Shown: positions 46,314 to 56,301, numbered from the stretch's first letter. The stretch: DNA of 64,000 bases from Pseudanabaena sp. PCC 7367 (GCF_000317065.1 NC_019701.1:3048001-3112000), one strand, 5' to 3'. Notes: generated by a model from the sequence alone, not told the origin. Made by a program: numbers and translations.

Positions 46314-48212
46314 TTAGAGCTTAACCGTTTCCACCTGTTTTTCTGGCACTTCGGTATATTGAGAAACGATTTGCCGGAATTCATCCCCTTCGATCGTTTC
46401 TAGCTCTATCAGCGTATCGACTAGGTAATCACACAATTGGCGATTTTCGCTGATGATTTTCTTGGCGCGATCGTAGCATTGCTTGACAATATGGCGGATC
46501 TCACGATCGATCCGGCTGGCCACCTCTTCGGAGTATTCTGCCTTGGGCATACTATCCCGCCCCAGAAATACCTGGCTGTCTTGACCTTCGAGCGCCACCA
46601 GACCCAAATCGGACATGCCAAACCGGGTCACCATCGCCCGTACCCGTTTCGCCACCATTTGAAAATCTGACCTAGCGCCAATACTAACCTGGGCATCACC
46701 GAACACCACTTCTTCGATCGCCCGTCCACCCAGGGTCACCGTCACTAGATCCAGCATTTCGGCTCTGGTTTCCAAGCCCAGTTCCTCCGGTGGGATCGGT
46801 GCTGCAAATCCGGCTGCGCCAGTGCTACGCGGAATTACCGTCACCTTATCGAGGGGATAGGAATGCTCCAGGAGCGTAAACAAGAGCGCATGGCCAATTT
46901 CGTGATAGGCAATTTGAATCTTCTTGGCATTATTTAACAATGGTTTAAGCGTCAAGCCACTACGCACCCGATCGATCGCGTCGAGGATTTCATTCTGGGT
47001 GATCGCTTCTTTGCGACGGCGGGCGGTCAAAATTGCCGCTTCATTCAGCAAGTTAGCTAGATCTGCCCCGGCAAAACCAGGCGTACGACGGGCAGTTGCC
47101 TCCAGCGAGACCGCCTCATCAATCCGCTTATTACGGGCATGAACCTTAAGAATGTCTAAACGCCCTTGATAGGTCGGATAATCGACAATAATTTGCCGAT
47201 CGAAGCGGCCAGGACGAAGCAGGGCGCGATCGAGAACATCAGGGCGATTGGTCGCAGCAATAATAATTACCCCCGTATTGCCCTGGAACCCATCCATCTC
47301 CGAAAGCAATTGGTTCAGGGTTTGCTCGCGCTCGTCGTTGCCACCACCAATCCCAGTGCCCCGCTGCCGCCCCACGGCATCAATTTCATCAATAAATACA
47401 ATGCAGGGCGCATTTTCCTTGGCACGGTGGAACAGATCGCGCACCCGTGAAGCACCCACACCCACAAACATTTCTACAAATTCTGACCCAGAAAGAGAGA
47501 AAAATGGCACCCCTGCTTCCCCGGCGATCGCTCTGGCCAGGAGGGTTTTACCCGTACCTGGTGGTCCTACTAACAGCACGCCTTTAGGAATCTTGGCTCC
47601 CACTGCGGTAAATTTCTCTGGATATTTCAGAAAGGTAACTACTTCTTGCAGTTCTTCCTTAGCGGATTCTACCCCCGCCACATCATCAAAAATTACCCCC
47701 GTTTTTGCCTCTGGCGAGAACCGTGCCCGACTTTTACCAAAACTTAGCGCCTGCGATGGGCCACCGGGCGAATTGCTAACCCGACGCATCGCTATAATCA
47801 GCAATAAAATTAGCGCCCCAATAAAAATAAAGGAGCCCGCAAATTGCCGAAATGCAGCATCTTGGCTAGGTTCTAGCACATTAATATCAACATCGTTTTC
47901 GCGCAGTTGTTGAATTATTTTGGTGTCCTGCGTGGGTAAATCAACAATTACCTGACGATCGCCCTTGAGTTCAGCCTCAATCCTGAGTTGATCGCTATCA
48001 ATATCAACCGATTCAACTTGATCGTTTTGAACCTGTTGGACAAACTCGCTGTACTCCATTTGCTTGGGCTCACCTTCTTGTGCGGCCAGGGTTGATGGTG
48101 CAAGGGCGATCGCTCCCTGGCAGGCCAATACCCCAATTAGCAAAGTTTGCAATCTCCGCCCCAGGGACTTATATCGAGACCCATTCAGGGACTTATTCAT
48201 AGAAAGCTTCAC
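46314..48212 (-). CDS. ftsH: ATP-dependent zinc metalloprotease FtsH
   Basis: 632 residues from GTG at 48212, favoured because AGGAG lies 9 nt upstream; ATG at 48200 is the alternative. Two spans (about residues 24-43 and 126-146) flank a lumenal/periplasmic domain. AAA module: [22 protein letters not shown] and the [23 protein letters not shown]. The zinc motif is HEIGH. Cyanobacterial FtsH hexamers degrade damaged photosystem II D1 and other membrane proteins. It shares a promoter region with the divergent S1 gene. Confidence 0.97.
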   Translation of the reverse strand: MKLSMNKSLNGSRYKSLGRRLQTLLIGVLACQGAIALAPSTLAAQEGEPKQMEYSEFVQQVQNDQVESVDIDSDQLRIEAELKGDRQVIVDLPTQDTKIIQQLRENDVDINVLEPSQDAAFRQFAGSFIFIGALILLLIIAMRRVSNSPGGPSQALSFGKSRARFSPEAKTGVIFDDVAGVESAKEELQEVVTFLKYPEKFTAVGAKIPKGVLLVGPPGTGKTLLARAIAGEAGVPFFSLSGSEFVEMFVGVGASRVRDLFHRAKENAPCIVFIDEIDAVGRQRGTGIGGGNDEREQTLNQLLSEMDGFQGNTGVIIIAATNRPDVLDRALLRPGRFDRQIIVDYPTYQGRLDILKVHARNKRIDEAVSLEATARRTPGFAGADLANLLNEAAILTARRRKEAITQNEILDAIDRVRSGLTLKPLLNNAKKIQIAYHEIGHALLFTLLEHSYPLDKVTVIPRSTGAAGFAAPIPPEELGLETRAEMLDLVTVTLGGRAIEEVVFGDAQVSIGARSDFQMVAKRVRAMVTRFGMSDLGLVALEGQDSQVFLGRDSMPKAEYSEEVASRIDREIRHIVKQCYDRAKKIISENRQLCDYLVDTLIELETIEGDEFRQIVSQYTEVPEKQVETVKL

Positions 48213-48419
48213 TGTTGGTAGCTCCTGACAAAAAAATCACAGAAATTTTCACTAAATCCATTAAATAAGATTGTGCTAGGAATAGCTATACGTGGATAAT
48301 TAAGTTTTGGTTCTACTAGTTTAATCTATTGCACCTAAGAACTGTCGGCAGTGAAATTAGGCAAAAGTTAAACTTAGGGATATTACAATTAATCTATCTA
48401 TCGATCGTTTGGATGCTCC

Positions 48420-49310
48420 ATGACTGCTAACAATCCTAGCCAATCTTTCTCAGCCAATGAATTTTTGGAAGCCCTCGACCAGCATAACTATGAATTTGGT
48501 GTCGGCCAGATCATCAGTGGCAAAATTATTAGCCATGCCCGTGATGGTGTGTATGTAGACGTGGGTGGCAAATCACCGGCATTTTTGCCCGCCGATGAAG
48601 CCATGCTTGAAAGCGATACCGATCTAGTGACATCGCTTCCCCTTGATTCTGAGCATGAGTTTTTGATCATTAGTGAACAAAATGCCGAGGGAGAAGTTAA
48701 GCTATCGATCCGGCGTATGCTAATCCAGAAAGCTTGGCAACAGATGCAAGCCTACCAGGCTGAAGAGACCATCTTTGATTGTGTGGTGCTTCACACCAAT
48801 AAAGGTGGTGTGGTAGTAAATGCGGCCGGCTTGCGTGGTTTTATTCCCCGATCGCACCTGACGGTCAAAGACAATTTGGAAAGCTTAATTGGCAAAACTC
48901 TGCCCGTTAGTGTGATTGAAATCAATGAACCCACCAATCGCCTGGTGCTTTCTAATACCAACGCGGTGCGTACCTCGGTGATGGGTAATCTAGCCAAGGG
49001 GCAACTGGTTGCTGGCACTGTCTCTGGCATCCGACCATTTGGCGTATTTTTGAATTTTGATGGCGTGTCAGGACTCCTGCACATTAAAGAAATTTCCCAG
49101 GCCAGGGTCAATGATATCAATGCTGTATTTGCGATCGGCGATCCGGTTCCGGCTGTAATCATTGATATTGATGAATCCCGCAATCGCATTTCGCTGTCTA
49201 CTAAGTTGCTGGAAAATCACTCTGGCGAACTGCTCGAAAATACCGCCCAAGTATTTGCAGAAGCACCAGAGCGGCTGGAGAAAAACATTCAAAAGCTTTG
49301 GAATACTTGA
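48420..49310 (+). CDS. S1 RNA-binding-domain protein, cyanobacterial ribosomal protein S1 (rps1b type)
   Basis: 296 residues with three S1 domains: GQIISGKIISHARDGVYVDVGGKSPAFLP, then a central one (FDCVVLHTNKGGVVVNAAGLRGFIPRSHL) and a third (GQLVAGTVSGIRPFGVFLNFDGVSGLLHI). Cyanobacteria carry short S1 proteins with ~3 domains, and this length fits the rps1b-type paralogue. It would assist mRNA binding to the 30S subunit. The C-terminal ~30 residues are a helical tail. Confidence 0.88.
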   Translation: MTANNPSQSFSANEFLEALDQHNYEFGVGQIISGKIISHARDGVYVDVGGKSPAFLPADEAMLESDTDLVTSLPLDSEHEFLIISEQNAEGEVKLSIRRMLIQKAWQQMQAYQAEETIFDCVVLHTNKGGVVVNAAGLRGFIPRSHLTVKDNLESLIGKTLPVSVIEINEPTNRLVLSNTNAVRTSVMGNLAKGQLVAGTVSGIRPFGVFLNFDGVSGLLHIKEISQARVNDINAVFAIGDPVPAVIIDIDESRNRISLSTKLLENHSGELLENTAQVFAEAPERLEKNIQKLWNT

Positions 49311-49355
49311 GCCCCATCTAAGCCCAATCTGAGCCCAATCTGAGCCAAATCGATC

Positions 49356-50588
49356 GTGGAAATTCTTTGTATTAGTAATGGGCACGGCGAGGATATTGTT
49401 GCTGCTCGTATTTGTATTGAGTTAGAGAAACTGGGGGTGTCGGCGATGGCGCTGCCCCTGGTTGGTAATGGCCATGCCTATCAGCCACAAATCCCGATTG
49501 TCACGGAAGCAATGGGGGGCGCAATCCAGAAGATGCCCTCTGGCGGATTTGTGCGAATGGATAATAAGCAGTTGAGGCGTGACTTACAAAATGGTCTGGC
49601 TCAATTAACCTGGAAGCAATTGCAGGTGGTGTGGCAATGGTCGCGGCGGCGCAGCGGCGATCGACGATTGATCCTGGCTGTAGGCGATATTGTGCCATTG
49701 TTATTTGCCTGGTTGCCCACCTGGTGGTGGGGCTGTGATTATGTATTTGTGGCCACTGCCAAGTCTGAATACTATTGGCGCGATCGTCAGGGTAAACTAC
49801 CTGGCCTCAAGCCACCCTTCGGCGGATCATTTTTTTACCCCTGGGAACGCTGGCTGATGGGCAGTCGCCATTGCCGCGCTAATTTTGTGCGGGATACGCT
49901 CACCGAAAAATGGCTGAATCAAAAATATCGACTACCTGCTTTGTATCTTGGTAATCCAATGATGGATGGGCTGGAACCCAAGGGGCTAGATTTCGGCCTG
50001 AGAGAAGATGATTGGGCGATCGCCATTTTGCCCGGTTCACGCGCCCCCGAAGCCTATGAAAACTGGAGTACCCTGATGGTAGCGGCGGAAATTACGGCTA
50101 AAGTCATGCCCCATCGAGCTACTTTTTTGGCGGCGATTACTTCGAGCCTGGAGCTAGATAAATTCATTGAAATTGCGATTCAGCGTGGTTGGCAACGCAT
50201 TGATGAATTAAACTACCGCTTTAGTCAAGCCCGATTGCGATTGGTACAGGGCGGCTTTGGCGATTGTATACACCGTGCCCATCTGGGGCTGGCGATGGCT
50301 GGCACTGCCACCGAGCAAATGGTGGGATTGGGTAAGCCGGTAATTACGTTTGTGGGCAGAGGGCCGCAGTTCACGGCCAAGTTTGCCAGGGAGCAGGTAA
50401 GGCTGCTTGGTTCGTCGGTGATTTGCCTTGAGAAACCAAATCAGATTGAAGTGGTATTACAAAAAATTCTCAATGATCCAGATTATTTCCAGGAAGTGCA
50501 TGATAATGCGATCGAGCGGATGGGCAAGGCAGGGGCATCGGCCAGGATTGCCAAATACTTAGCTGAGCAGGTTCTATCGCAGAGTTAA
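49356..50588 (+). CDS. Lipid-A-disaccharide synthase-related glycosyltransferase
   Basis: 410 residues from GTG at 49356 (the second residue onward reads EILCISNGHGEDIVAARI). It has the GT-B fold, with SNGHGEDIVA in the N-terminal half and AILPGSRAPEAYENW and MAGTATEQMVGLGKPVITF in the C-terminal half. It belongs to a cyanobacterial LpxB-related family, not true LpxB; acceptor and donor are unknown. It starts 45 bp after the S1 gene, across short AAGCCCAATCTG-like repeats, and is probably cotranscribed. Confidence 0.85.
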   Translation: MEILCISNGHGEDIVAARICIELEKLGVSAMALPLVGNGHAYQPQIPIVTEAMGGAIQKMPSGGFVRMDNKQLRRDLQNGLAQLTWKQLQVVWQWSRRRSGDRRLILAVGDIVPLLFAWLPTWWWGCDYVFVATAKSEYYWRDRQGKLPGLKPPFGGSFFYPWERWLMGSRHCRANFVRDTLTEKWLNQKYRLPALYLGNPMMDGLEPKGLDFGLREDDWAIAILPGSRAPEAYENWSTLMVAAEITAKVMPHRATFLAAITSSLELDKFIEIAIQRGWQRIDELNYRFSQARLRLVQGGFGDCIHRAHLGLAMAGTATEQMVGLGKPVITFVGRGPQFTAKFAREQVRLLGSSVICLEKPNQIEVVLQKILNDPDYFQEVHDNAIERMGKAGASARIAKYLAEQVLSQS

Positions 50589-50625
50589 GTGATCGCCTAT
50601 AAGCCTATCCTGATGCCGCTATTTT

Positions 50626-51243
50626 TTAACTTTTGCCCTCAACCCCAGCCAATAAGGTTTGCACTGCCCTGATCCTGGAGTCCATTTGCATACAACTGGT
50701 GAGCAAATTGAGATCCAATTCAGGCAACAGCCCACTTCGATCGCTTAGTTCATAACCATCATCGGCATTTTCTCCTTGCCATTGATAAACCATGATTTGG
50801 CTATTTTGCCAGAACCAAACCTCTGGAATTGCAAATTTGGCATATTTGTCTAGCTTGGCTGGGCTACCACTGGAGATGATAATTTCGATCGCCAAATCGG
50901 GTTGCCCTTTTGCTTCGGTTAAATAGTAAGATTCATCTGGCTCAAAAGAGACACCTAGGGCTTGATCGCGTCGTGTTGCACTTCCGGCTGGCACAAAATC
51001 AATGCCGATCGCTACTAAATAGCTTTCCAACAAAAACCCAAGCATTGTTTTTAAATATTCATGCTCCTCACCTACAGTCATAAATTCAATCCAGCCATCT
51101 AAATAACTTAGCCGTAAGCCAGTGGCTTTGGTTAGCTGCTCTAGGGTCTCAAACTGTTGCCAACTATAAATTTTCGGCAGGATTAACCGCTGCTCAGCGA
51201 TCGGATTGAGATGGGATTGGGCTGGGAATATTTCTGCCTTCAT
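50626..51243 (-). CDS. Uma2-family (DUF820) putative endonuclease, copy 1
   Basis: 205 residues. PD-(D/E)xK core: LRLSYLDGWIEFMTVGEEHEYLKTML, then GQPDLAIEIIISSGSPAKLDKYAKFAIPEVWFW, which supplies the acidic residues and Lys. Very common in cyanobacteria and often mobile; function mostly unproven. It converges on the lpxB-related gene. Confidence 0.9.
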   Translation of the reverse strand: MKAEIFPAQSHLNPIAEQRLILPKIYSWQQFETLEQLTKATGLRLSYLDGWIEFMTVGEEHEYLKTMLGFLLESYLVAIGIDFVPAGSATRRDQALGVSFEPDESYYLTEAKGQPDLAIEIIISSGSPAKLDKYAKFAIPEVWFWQNSQIMVYQWQGENADDGYELSDRSGLLPELDLNLLTSCMQMDSRIRAVQTLLAGVEGKS

Positions 51244-51546
51244 GGTGGTAATTGAATAGCAAATCCTAATTACTTCAACTTCTCAGGAGCTTTTTAGGCA
51301 TCATTGCGATCGGTTTGTACAGTTAACGATTAATACATAACTATGCTATCAAGCTACCACAATGCCTTACTTGAAAGACCATTGACCATTAGTAAGCAGC
51401 AAAGCCCGAGCTAAAACCTTCACGCAAGCTTCTTGGCTTCAAGTTTATCGTGAACGCTATAAAACTAATGCTAATTTACTTCTAACCAAAATTATGATTA
51501 GCAAAAGAGACATAATAAATACAAACTGATTATTAGGTTGGGACAG
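51244..51546. other. Divergent gap between two Uma2 genes
   Basis: 303 bp, AT-rich. No gene or strong hairpin; promoters for both flanking genes expected. Confidence 0.45.
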
Positions 51547-52101
51547 ATGGTGCAAGCAAAACCTAGATTATCCCTAACTGAATTTCTGGCTCTGCCCCAG
51601 ACAGATGTTCCTTGTGAGTTGGTTAGTGGCGTAGTAGTGCCGAAAATGTCTCCTAAATATTTCCACTCGGCCTTAACAACGGCACTATGGTCATTAATTA
51701 GTCAATCCTGTGCTGACAAAGGCAGAGTTGCGGTTGAATGGGCTGTAGTTCTAACCAGGCAAGGGGAAGATTGGGTGCCGGTGCCAGATTTGCTCTATGT
51801 CTCTTACGATCACCTGGCGGCAGATTGGCTACGTGATGAACCCTGCCCGGTTGCGCCAGAACTGGTAATTGAGATTATCTCCCAGGGGCAAGCGTTTAGG
51901 CAGTTGCTGGAAAAGGCGGCTGATTATCTCAATGCTGGGGTCGATCGGGTTTGGATTGTTGATCCTGCGTCGCGGAGTATTTCGGTGTTGTTTGGCGATC
52001 GCCCACCGCAAACTTATATGGGCGTTGAAATGGTGAGCGATCCACTGTTGGCTGATGTGCAGCTAAGTTGCGATCGATTGTTTCAACTCGCCGGGATCTA
52101 A
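51547..52101 (+). CDS. Uma2-family (DUF820) putative endonuclease, copy 2
   Basis: 184 residues from ATG at 51547 (MVQAKPRLSLTEFLALPQTDV); a TTG three codons upstream is less likely. Core: CELVSGVVVPKMSP, DWVPVPDLLYVS, APELVIEIISQGQAFRQLLEKAADYLNAGVDRVWIVDP. The Asp that normally precedes LVIE is Glu here. Its last 12 or so codons recur at 53335-53364 as part of a duplication scar. Confidence 0.9.
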   Translation: MVQAKPRLSLTEFLALPQTDVPCELVSGVVVPKMSPKYFHSALTTALWSLISQSCADKGRVAVEWAVVLTRQGEDWVPVPDLLYVSYDHLAADWLRDEPCPVAPELVIEIISQGQAFRQLLEKAADYLNAGVDRVWIVDPASRSISVLFGDRPPQTYMGVEMVSDPLLADVQLSCDRLFQLAGI

Positions 52102-52107
52102 ATTGGC

Positions 52108-53220
52108 TTATTTTATATTTGTTTTGGTGCATTCATTGATTGAGATTAACTCTGGCTGGGCTTTTCCCGTTGCTAGAGCTAGAGCTAGTTCTTCGGAAGC
52201 AGGTACAAAGGTTACTATCTCTGGTGCGCACCAAACAACTCCATCTAAGATAGCGCTATCCAAGTTAGCATCTTTGAAGTTTGCATCCACCAGGTTAGCT
52301 CCACTCAAGTTGGCATTTTGTAAGTTTGCTCCCCCCAAATCAGAGCTATGCAAAATAGAATTGCTAAGGTTTGAGCCACTTAAATCAGCACCTCTTAAAT
52401 CGAGCATTCCTAAATAAGAATTACTCAGATCAAGATTGCTTAGATCTTTACCTACGCCGCCTTCCCTAGCTATTTCGTATAGGATACTTAGCTTTGGTGG
52501 CAGCAAAGTATTTTCATCGATCGTGAGCATCCCAATGGCTACAAATCCTTTTTCAGGATGGACAAAAGGAATACTAACTTTCATAAAATCAACATTTGCG
52601 CCCCTTAGATCAGCTCCGCGCAGATCTGCATGTGAAATACTTACATAACTTAGATCTGCATTGCGCAGGTTGGCTCCCCTCAAATCAATTACTTCTACCA
52701 AGCTTCTTAATATAAATTTAGCTCGACTTAAATTAGCGTTGTTGAAGTTTGCCCCTTTCAGATTTCCGCTTAATAGAGCATTTCTCAAATCAGCGCCACT
52801 AAAATCTGCTCCCTCAAACCTACCCCTGAGATGTGCGGCTCGTAGATCAGCATTACTTAAATTAGCATTGGTAAAGTTGAATAGTAATGTTGCGCCATAT
52901 AAATCTGCTTTGCTCAAATTAGCTTGACTAAAGTCAATATCAATATCAGAGGTATCGTCTACTGAGTCTCGGAATTTTACAACATACGATGCGGGCTCTA
53001 AGAAATTATAGGCATAGGTTATCAAGCTGGGTTCGTACCAACGATAATTTTGTGTGTGATCGCCATTAGAGAAGAAAAAGCTGAGAGCGCACCCTGGACA
53101 TTTCTTAGTCTGTATAAACTGCCTTACATCCTCAATATTCTCTGCCCCAGCGGTTAAACCAAACCCCACAAAGCCAAAAAACATCGATAAGATAGAAACT
53201 GCCAGAGTCGTTGTTTTCAT
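52108..53220 (-). CDS. Secreted pentapeptide-repeat protein, tandem copy A
   Basis: 370 residues. A clear signal peptide (MKTTTLAVSILSMFFGFVGFG) is followed by FIQTKKCPGC, a CxxC common in this family. Pentapeptides (ADLRGADLRGANV and others) run from ~residue 95, interrupted near residues 215-255 by a non-repeat segment containing LLPPKLSILYEIAREGGVG. The C-terminal ~40 residues are not repeats. Tail to tail with Uma2 copy 2, 6 bp apart. Its first ~110 bp of coding sequence match copy B almost exactly. Confidence 0.93.
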   Translation of the reverse strand: MKTTTLAVSILSMFFGFVGFGLTAGAENIEDVRQFIQTKKCPGCALSFFFSNGDHTQNYRWYEPSLITYAYNFLEPASYVVKFRDSVDDTSDIDIDFSQANLSKADLYGATLLFNFTNANLSNADLRAAHLRGRFEGADFSGADLRNALLSGNLKGANFNNANLSRAKFILRSLVEVIDLRGANLRNADLSYVSISHADLRGADLRGANVDFMKVSIPFVHPEKGFVAIGMLTIDENTLLPPKLSILYEIAREGGVGKDLSNLDLSNSYLGMLDLRGADLSGSNLSNSILHSSDLGGANLQNANLSGANLVDANFKDANLDSAILDGVVWCAPEIVTFVPASEELALALATGKAQPELISINECTKTNIK

Positions 53221-53334
53221 TTGCTTAGCCAGCTCAACAAAGCAAGCTCTTGATTGAAAAAACTAATCCTAGCAGAAAAAGTAAATTATGGTGTGGGGAA
53301 AATGCAATCGCAACAACTAGTGATCGCCAGTGGC
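53088..53334. repeat. Tandem duplication arm A (pentapeptide 5' end to rdgB 5' end)
   Basis: 247 bp matching 54443-54685 with only scattered differences (one 3-nt and one 1-nt indel plus a few substitutions). It includes the signal-peptide coding region of the pentapeptide gene, the whole spacer and the first 11 codons of rdgB. Confidence 0.95.
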
Positions 53335-53364
53335 GATCGATTGTTTCAAATTGCCAGGATCTAA
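53302..53364 (+). pseudogene. Duplication scar: rdgB 5' end fused in frame to Uma2 3' end
   Basis: A 20-codon frame, MQSQQLVIASGDRLFQIARI. Codons 1-11 are the start of rdgB (54653 onward: MQSQQLVIASG). Codons 12-20 are the end of Uma2 copy 2, whose own end reads DRLFQLAGI before its stop. The switch lies in GGCGATCGA at about 53332-53340, a HIP1-like sequence. It marks the boundary of a tandem duplication and is unlikely to be functional. Confidence 0.9.
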
Positions 53365-53414
53365 ACGTTACTTGTCACAAAACAAGTTTGCTCATTTTGA
53401 ATCAATCAAGCTAA

Positions 53415-54572
53415 TTACTTACTTTCCCAATCATCAGGCATTGTCCATACAGTTGACTCTCCGCTGGTTGGTGGGCATGGGAACTCGATCGCTTCATATG
53501 GCATTAGCATGACATTACAACCATCAAACCAAATACTTCGGGTCATGCTGTGATCGCTCCAGAAATAGCTATTTATTTTTGCTGAATAGTCAACCTGAGA
53601 ATTTTTGATATTAGCATCGTAAGTGATTGCTCCATTGAAATTAGCTCCGACCATGTTTGCATATTGCAGGTTCGTCTTTGTCAAAATCGCTCTTGTGAAA
53701 TCAGCATTTTGCAAGTCTGCCCCTTCAAAATTTGCACCAAATAAATTTGCATTTCTAAGATTAGTACCGCTCAGATTTGCGCCGCTAAAGTCTACTCCAG
53801 CCAGGTATGCCCCACTAAGGTCAAGATTACTCAGATCTCTACCAACTGCACCATCTTTGACGATTGTATAGATTTGACGCAATTTTGGGGGCATTTGAGT
53901 AGCTTCATCGATTTTTGCCATATAAGAAGCCCCAATTTCATCTCTTTTGGGGCTATGCAGTATGACACCATCAATTTCTGCATCGCGCAAATCCGCTCCA
54001 CTTAGATCCGTGGAAGAAAGATTGGCAAAACTCAAATTGGCACCTCGTAAATTCGCTTTGCTAAAGTCAGTCCATACATACACAAGAACACCATTTAGGT
54101 TGGCATGACTGAAATTGGCTTCCCTAAACATCCCATGTATAACAGCTACGCTTAAATCTGCATTCCTAAAATCTGCCTGATTAAAATTTCCCTTTAGATG
54201 GGCAGCTCGCAAAAATGCGCTAGTAAATTTAGCGCTTTCAAAATTGAGTCTTAAAATTGCTCCATTCAAGTTTGCATCGCGTAGATCAGCTCCGCCGAAA
54301 TCAATAGCATGGCTTACGGAAATTTGCGCCATTTCCATGAATTCCTTGGCGTAAGGCTTATCCCCGCCCATTGTGTAATAAAACGGTTGGTTAGACATCC
54401 ATGAAAACATTAGATCCTCTGGAGGAGAGAAACCACTTAGATCGCAACCTGGGCATTTTTTAGTCTGTATAAATTGCCTTACATCCTCAATATTCTCAGC
54501 CCCAGCGGTACCAAACCCCACAAAGCCAAAAAACATCGATAAGATAGAAACTGCCAGAGTCGTTGTTTTCAT
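53415..54572 (-). CDS. Secreted pentapeptide-repeat protein, tandem copy B
   Basis: 385 residues from ATG at 54572, chosen because it matches copy A's start exactly; the frame stays open further upstream but that part overlaps rdgB. Signal peptide as in copy A (one Leu fewer), then KKCPGCDLSGF. Pentapeptides run from about residue 85 and are broken by the same type of insert (MPPKLRQIYTIVKDGAVG). The C-terminus has a non-repeat tail (YFWSDHSMTRSIWFDGC). The body has diverged strongly from copy A although the 5' ends are nearly identical. Confidence 0.92.
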   Translation of the reverse strand: MKTTTLAVSILSMFFGFVGFGTAGAENIEDVRQFIQTKKCPGCDLSGFSPPEDLMFSWMSNQPFYYTMGGDKPYAKEFMEMAQISVSHAIDFGGADLRDANLNGAILRLNFESAKFTSAFLRAAHLKGNFNQADFRNADLSVAVIHGMFREANFSHANLNGVLVYVWTDFSKANLRGANLSFANLSSTDLSGADLRDAEIDGVILHSPKRDEIGASYMAKIDEATQMPPKLRQIYTIVKDGAVGRDLSNLDLSGAYLAGVDFSGANLSGTNLRNANLFGANFEGADLQNADFTRAILTKTNLQYANMVGANFNGAITYDANIKNSQVDYSAKINSYFWSDHSMTRSIWFDGCNVMLMPYEAIEFPCPPTSGESTVWTMPDDWESK

Positions 54573-54685
54573 TTGCTTAGCCAGCTCAACAAAGCAAGCT
54601 CTTGATTGAAAAACTAATCCTAGCAGAAAAAGTAAATTATGGTGTGGGGAAGATGCAATCGCAACAATTAGTGATCGCCAGTGGC
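54443..54685. repeat. Tandem duplication arm B
   Basis: Partner of 53088-53334. Here the sequence continues into the intact rdgB gene, so this is the original right-hand junction. Confidence 0.95.
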
Positions 54686-55243
54686 AATCGCGGCAAGGTG
54701 GCTGAGTTTCGGGCATATTTAGCACCATTGGGCTGGGAGATCCTGCCCAAGCCGGAGGCGATCGACGTGGCAGAAACCGGCGAGACATTTATTGCCAATG
54801 CATATCTAAAAGCTAAGCAGATTGCTAAGGCCACAGGCACATGGGCACTGGCCGATGATTCGGGCTTAGAGGTAAATGCTCTGGGCGGCGCACCGGGGAT
54901 TTATTCCGCCAGGTATGGCAATAGCGATCAGGCCAGAATCGATCGCCTATTGCAAGAATTAGAGGGCAAAGCAGATCGATCGGCGCAATTTGTCTGTGCG
55001 ATCGCGGTGGCCGATCCCAGTGGCAAAGTCGTCAGCGAAGCGATCGGCATTTGCAAAGGCGAAATTATTACCGAGCAGCGGGGCGATCATGGCTTTGGCT
55101 ATGATCCGGTTTTTTATGTCCCAGAGCAACAGCGCACCTTCGCGGAAATGACCAAACCAGAAAAAGGCAAAATTAGCCATAGGGCGATCGCCCTGGAAAT
55201 CTTAATCCCCCAACTGAAGCAAATCTGGCAACAGGATCATTGA
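54653..55243 (+). CDS. rdgB: dITP/XTP pyrophosphatase
   Basis: 196 residues from ATG at 54653 (MQSQQLVIASGNRGKVAEFRAYL). It removes deaminated purine nucleotides from the NTP pool. Family motifs: ASGNRGKVAEF, DVAETGETFIANAYLKAK, ALADDSGLEVNALGGAPGIYSARY and GFGYDPVFYVPE. The upstream 50 bp and first codons are part of the duplicated segment. Confidence 0.96.
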   Translation: MQSQQLVIASGNRGKVAEFRAYLAPLGWEILPKPEAIDVAETGETFIANAYLKAKQIAKATGTWALADDSGLEVNALGGAPGIYSARYGNSDQARIDRLLQELEGKADRSAQFVCAIAVADPSGKVVSEAIGICKGEIITEQRGDHGFGYDPVFYVPEQQRTFAEMTKPEKGKISHRAIALEILIPQLKQIWQQDH

Positions 55244-55260
55244 GGTCAACGCATAAATCA

Positions 55261-56238
55261 ATGGACTTGCCGATCGTATATCACCCCAACTATGTTGCGC
55301 CCCTGCCCGCTGGTCATCGCTTCCCCATGCCCAAGTTTGGCCTGCTCCGCGATCAATTAATTGCCGATCGGGTGGCCACAATCGACCAATTTCATGCCCC
55401 AGAACCACCGCCCCAGGATTGGTTTGAATTGGTGCATGATCCCGATTATGTGGATGCCTATTGCAATGGTACGCTCGATACCAAGGCACAACGCCGGATT
55501 GGTTTGCCCTGGAGTGCCGGATTAGCGCTACGCACCCAAACCGCGATCGCGGGATCGATCCTGACCACCAAGTTAGCGATCGAACATGGCTTAGCTTGTA
55601 ATACCGCTGGCGGCACCCACCATGCTTTTCCTAGCTTTGGATCGGGGTTTTGTATTTTTAATGATTTGGCGATCGCCACCAAGCTTGTCCAGCAGCAGAA
55701 TTTGGCGCAACGAGTGCTGATCGTGGATCTGGATGTGCATCAGGGCGATGGCACTGCGTTTATTTTTAATGCCATTAACCAAGCGCAGGCGAGCTTAACC
55801 AATGAGACCAATAACTGGGTTAAGGATGCTCGCAAAACAGAGGTATTTACCTTTTCGATGCATTGCCAGGATAATTTCCCCCATCGTAAGCAGACCAGCC
55901 ACCTGGATGTACCGCTACCGGTGGGGATGGAAGACGAGGACTATTTACGCACCCTGGCCAGTTATTTACCGGATCTGCTCGATCAATTCAAGCCAGATTT
56001 AGTCCTCTATGATGCGGGGGTGGATACCCACATTGGCGATCGCCTCGGCAAACTTGCGCTTACTAACACGGGACTGTTTCGGCGCGAGATGCAAGTGCTG
56101 AGTACCTGTGTGGGACAGGGCTACCCGGTGGCCTGTGTAATTGGTGGTGGCTATGCCGAAGATATGCGGGCGCTGGTCTATCGCCATACCTTGCTGCATC
56201 GTGCCGCCAGTGAGGTTTATCATCAATATCGGCTCTAG
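55261..56238 (+). CDS. Histone-deacetylase-family (acetylpolyamine/class IV-like) zinc amidohydrolase
   Basis: 325 residues from ATG at 55261; a TTG at 55240 overlaps the rdgB stop. The charge-relay histidines are in GGTHHAFPSFGSGFCIFNDLAIA. Zinc ligands are D and H in VLIVDLDVHQGDGTAF and the Asp in VLYDAGVDTH. These proteins deacetylate small amines or proteins; the substrate is unknown. 17 bp after rdgB, probably one operon. Confidence 0.9.
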   Translation: MDLPIVYHPNYVAPLPAGHRFPMPKFGLLRDQLIADRVATIDQFHAPEPPPQDWFELVHDPDYVDAYCNGTLDTKAQRRIGLPWSAGLALRTQTAIAGSILTTKLAIEHGLACNTAGGTHHAFPSFGSGFCIFNDLAIATKLVQQQNLAQRVLIVDLDVHQGDGTAFIFNAINQAQASLTNETNNWVKDARKTEVFTFSMHCQDNFPHRKQTSHLDVPLPVGMEDEDYLRTLASYLPDLLDQFKPDLVLYDAGVDTHIGDRLGKLALTNTGLFRREMQVLSTCVGQGYPVACVIGGGYAEDMRALVYRHTLLHRAASEVYHQYRL

Positions 56239-56301
56239 CAAGTAGAAGCAGTTAGAGCAAACGGCGATCGCCCCTCACCTGACAAGGTTCGACTAATTTC
56301 C

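Noticed and set aside
52574-52927. Plus-strand frames with repeated RLAPLKSA-like peptides
   Set aside because: Complementary-strand shadows of pentapeptide repeats; the same effect appears at 32574-32843 and 53623-53871.
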